This document shows, in pieces, positions 62,912-64,000 of a DNA stretch of 64,000 bases. The notes below the pieces were generated by a model. That model ran no database searches and was not told where the DNA came from. It worked only from the letters and a program-made list of their open reading frames with translations. The translations under genes and the position numbers were made by a program. Location of the stretch: NCBI RefSeq assembly GCF_017813235.1, contig NZ_JAGISH010000007.1:1-64000 (forward strand). Direction: 5' to 3'. Source of the DNA: Sagittula salina (lineage in GTDB: Bacteria; Pseudomonadota; Alphaproteobacteria; Rhodobacterales; Rhodobacteraceae). Position 1 is the stretch's first letter, and each line of letters opens with the position of its first letter.

Positions 62912-64000
62912 TCAGTCGCAGATTGCCTTCAGGGCCTGCCACGCGGTTTTGGTGAGAATGGGGGCGGTTTCGTCCTGCGCGGCAGCGAAGGCATGTGCCC
63001 CGGCCGCGCGCCCTTCCGTGGCGGGGTGGGTGGCAAGGTATTCCGGCAGGGAAAACGGCTCCAATTCGGCCAGAGCATCGAAAAAGTCGCCAAAGCCTGC
63101 GACGTCCACACGCGCGTTGGCCAGCATTTCGAGGGCAAAGTTGTCCGCTGCGGTCTCCGCCTCCCGCGTGTAGGAGGCCGACAGCAGCCGTTCCCCCAAC
63201 ACGGCGACTGCAGTGCCGCCTGTGACATCGCCGATCAGCATGGTCAGCAGCCCGGCCGACCCGGCGGCGCGCAGGGTCAGACGCGTGGCGTCGCGGCTTT
63301 CGACATGGCCCAATTCATGCGCCAGCACGCCCGCGACCTCCTCTGGCGTTTCGGCTTGGTCCAACAGACCGCGCAGGATCACCACCTGCCCACCGGGCGC
63401 GGCGAAGGCGTTCACCATGCCGCTGTCAAAGACCTGGAGCGAGATGTCGTACTGCATGTCCCGGCCGCCGGTCAGCCGTTGCAGCAGCGTGTCGAGCGCC
63501 GTCAGACCGGCTGGATCGGTGCAGTGGAAACCCTCGCGCGCATCCAGCCAGTTCAATTGGCGTTCCATTTGCCGGACCACGGTCTTGCCGAAGGCGATCT
63601 CGCGCTCGATCGGGATGAGGCGGGCCAAAGAATTCGCCAGCGCGGGGAGGATGACGAAGAGCAGCAGAAGACAGGCCGCCGCAGCCCCGCCCGCGTAGAT
63701 CAGGAGGCGGCGGATCGCGCCGGGGTGCGTTTCGGCCCGGAAGAGGTTCGGCCGCGTGCGGTGCATCCAGGCGATCAACTCGGGGTCGAGGATCACAAGG
63801 CGCGCCACGTCGTGCGGGCTTTCGTCATCGCTTTGGGCGTGGCGGGTGACGGTCAGGCGCTGGTCGTCGGCGGTGTCTGTCAGCGCGCGCAGATCCGAAA
63901 GCAGCCAGGTGAGCGGCGCGGTGAGGCTCTTTCCCTCGATCACCAGCGCGATGCGGTCCTCCGAGAGGCGTACGGTGACAGGATGCCGGGCCGATGTCCG
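62912..64000 (-). CDS. M48 family metalloprotease, partial (5' end outside window)
   Basis: At least 362 residues; the frame is open to the right edge (HPVTVRLSEDRIALVIEG just before the first in-window start). One transmembrane segment is at YAGGAAAACLLLLFVILPAL. The zinc motif HELGH is in VLAHELGHVESRD and the third ligand Glu is in REAETAADNFAL. The C terminus has LATHPATEGRA, typical of bacterial Oma1/BepA-like M48 enzymes for envelope protein quality control. The N-terminal ~100 residues form an extra domain. The start cannot be fixed inside the window. The 279-bp gap to etfB holds no convincing gene. Confidence 0.9.
   Translation of the reverse strand, partial: RTSARHPVTVRLSEDRIALVIEGKSLTAPLTWLLSDLRALTDTADDQRLTVTRHAQSDDESPHDVARLVILDPELIAWMHRTRPNLFRAETHPGAIRRLLIYAGGAAAACLLLLFVILPALANSLARLIPIEREIAFGKTVVRQMERQLNWLDAREGFHCTDPAGLTALDTLLQRLTGGRDMQYDISLQVFDSGMVNAFAAPGGQVVILRGLLDQAETPEEVAGVLAHELGHVESRDATRLTLRAAGSAGLLTMLIGDVTGGTAVAVLGERLLSASYTREAETAADNFALEMLANARVDVAGFGDFFDALAELEPFSLPEYLATHPATEGRAAGAHAFAAAQDETAPILTKTAWQALKAICD

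Noticed and set aside
62610..63173. Possible short gene in the etfB-M48 spacer (plus strand)
   Set aside because: The frame starts inside etfB antisense, ends inside the M48 gene antisense, and has no ribosome binding site or recognisable domain.

Overview
The window is high-GC alphaproteobacterial chromosome, most likely from the Rhodobacteraceae/Roseobacter group. The evidence is gcrA, a PopZ-like polar protein, the chvI-chvG-hprK-rapZ-PTS cluster next to pckA, the hom-glpX-recJ order, a pobA-pcaCHG cluster, choline sulfatase, DUF6280 and DUF6473 family proteins, and occasional GANTC sites. Genes are dense and mostly in short operons with 1-8 nt overlaps.

Layout. 1-2631 is the end of an integrative element: a decayed IS5-family copy, a gene cut by that IS, a frameshifted small gene, and a tyrosine recombinase that stops 75 bp from the 3' end of tRNA-Cys. 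2632-26417 is core chromosome: tRNA-Cys, pcm, tolC, popZ-like, efp, ygfZ-like, an ABC exporter with a phosphatase, three aminotransferase or reductase genes, lolCD, two lipoprotein cytochromes, a TetR gene with its operator, hom, glpX, recJ and two tRNA-Glu genes. 26418-30258 is a second, very small (about 3.8 kb) element inserted at the second tRNA-Glu. It has an imperfect 24-bp copy of the tRNA 3' end at its far side, an integrase split by an amber codon, a small partner gene, a broken HTH-like gene, a decayed IS5-family transposase and about 0.9 kb of unassigned sequence. 30259-45250 is mixed: lipid A deacylase-like gene, choline sulfatase, two sensor kinases, gcrA, a PQQ-type dehydrogenase with its cytochrome, rimO, a LuxR-type regulator paired with a phage-CII-like protein, tdk, a KAS III-like synthase, csaA and proC. 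45450-50457 is aromatic catabolism (4-hydroxybenzoate to protocatechuate to ring cleavage) followed by a beta-keto acid cleavage enzyme. 50511-58829 holds pckA and the ChvGI/HprK/RapZ/PTS regulatory cluster plus an acyltransferase. 58999-64000 holds 3-hydroxybutyryl-CoA dehydrogenase, a DUF6473 gene, etfAB and an M48 protease that runs off the right edge.

How genes work together. PobA, PcaHG and PcaC give an incomplete protocatechuate branch; pcaB and pcaD are absent from the locus, and the adjoining BKACE enzyme could finish beta-ketoadipate. PckA, GlpX, ChvGI, HprK, the EIIA-Man homologue and HPr form a carbon-status and gluconeogenesis set. Two LacI-type half-palindromic sites lie upstream of pckA. 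EtfAB and the hydroxyacyl-CoA dehydrogenase serve fatty-acid or PHB turnover.

Most notable: the miniature tRNA-Glu element with two in-frame TAG codons, a terminator-like hairpin directly before gcrA, the efp terminator that contains the ribosome binding site of the next gene, a dispersed hairpin repeat at gene ends, and the BKACE gene in the pca locus. No CRISPR array, rRNA or complete prophage was seen.
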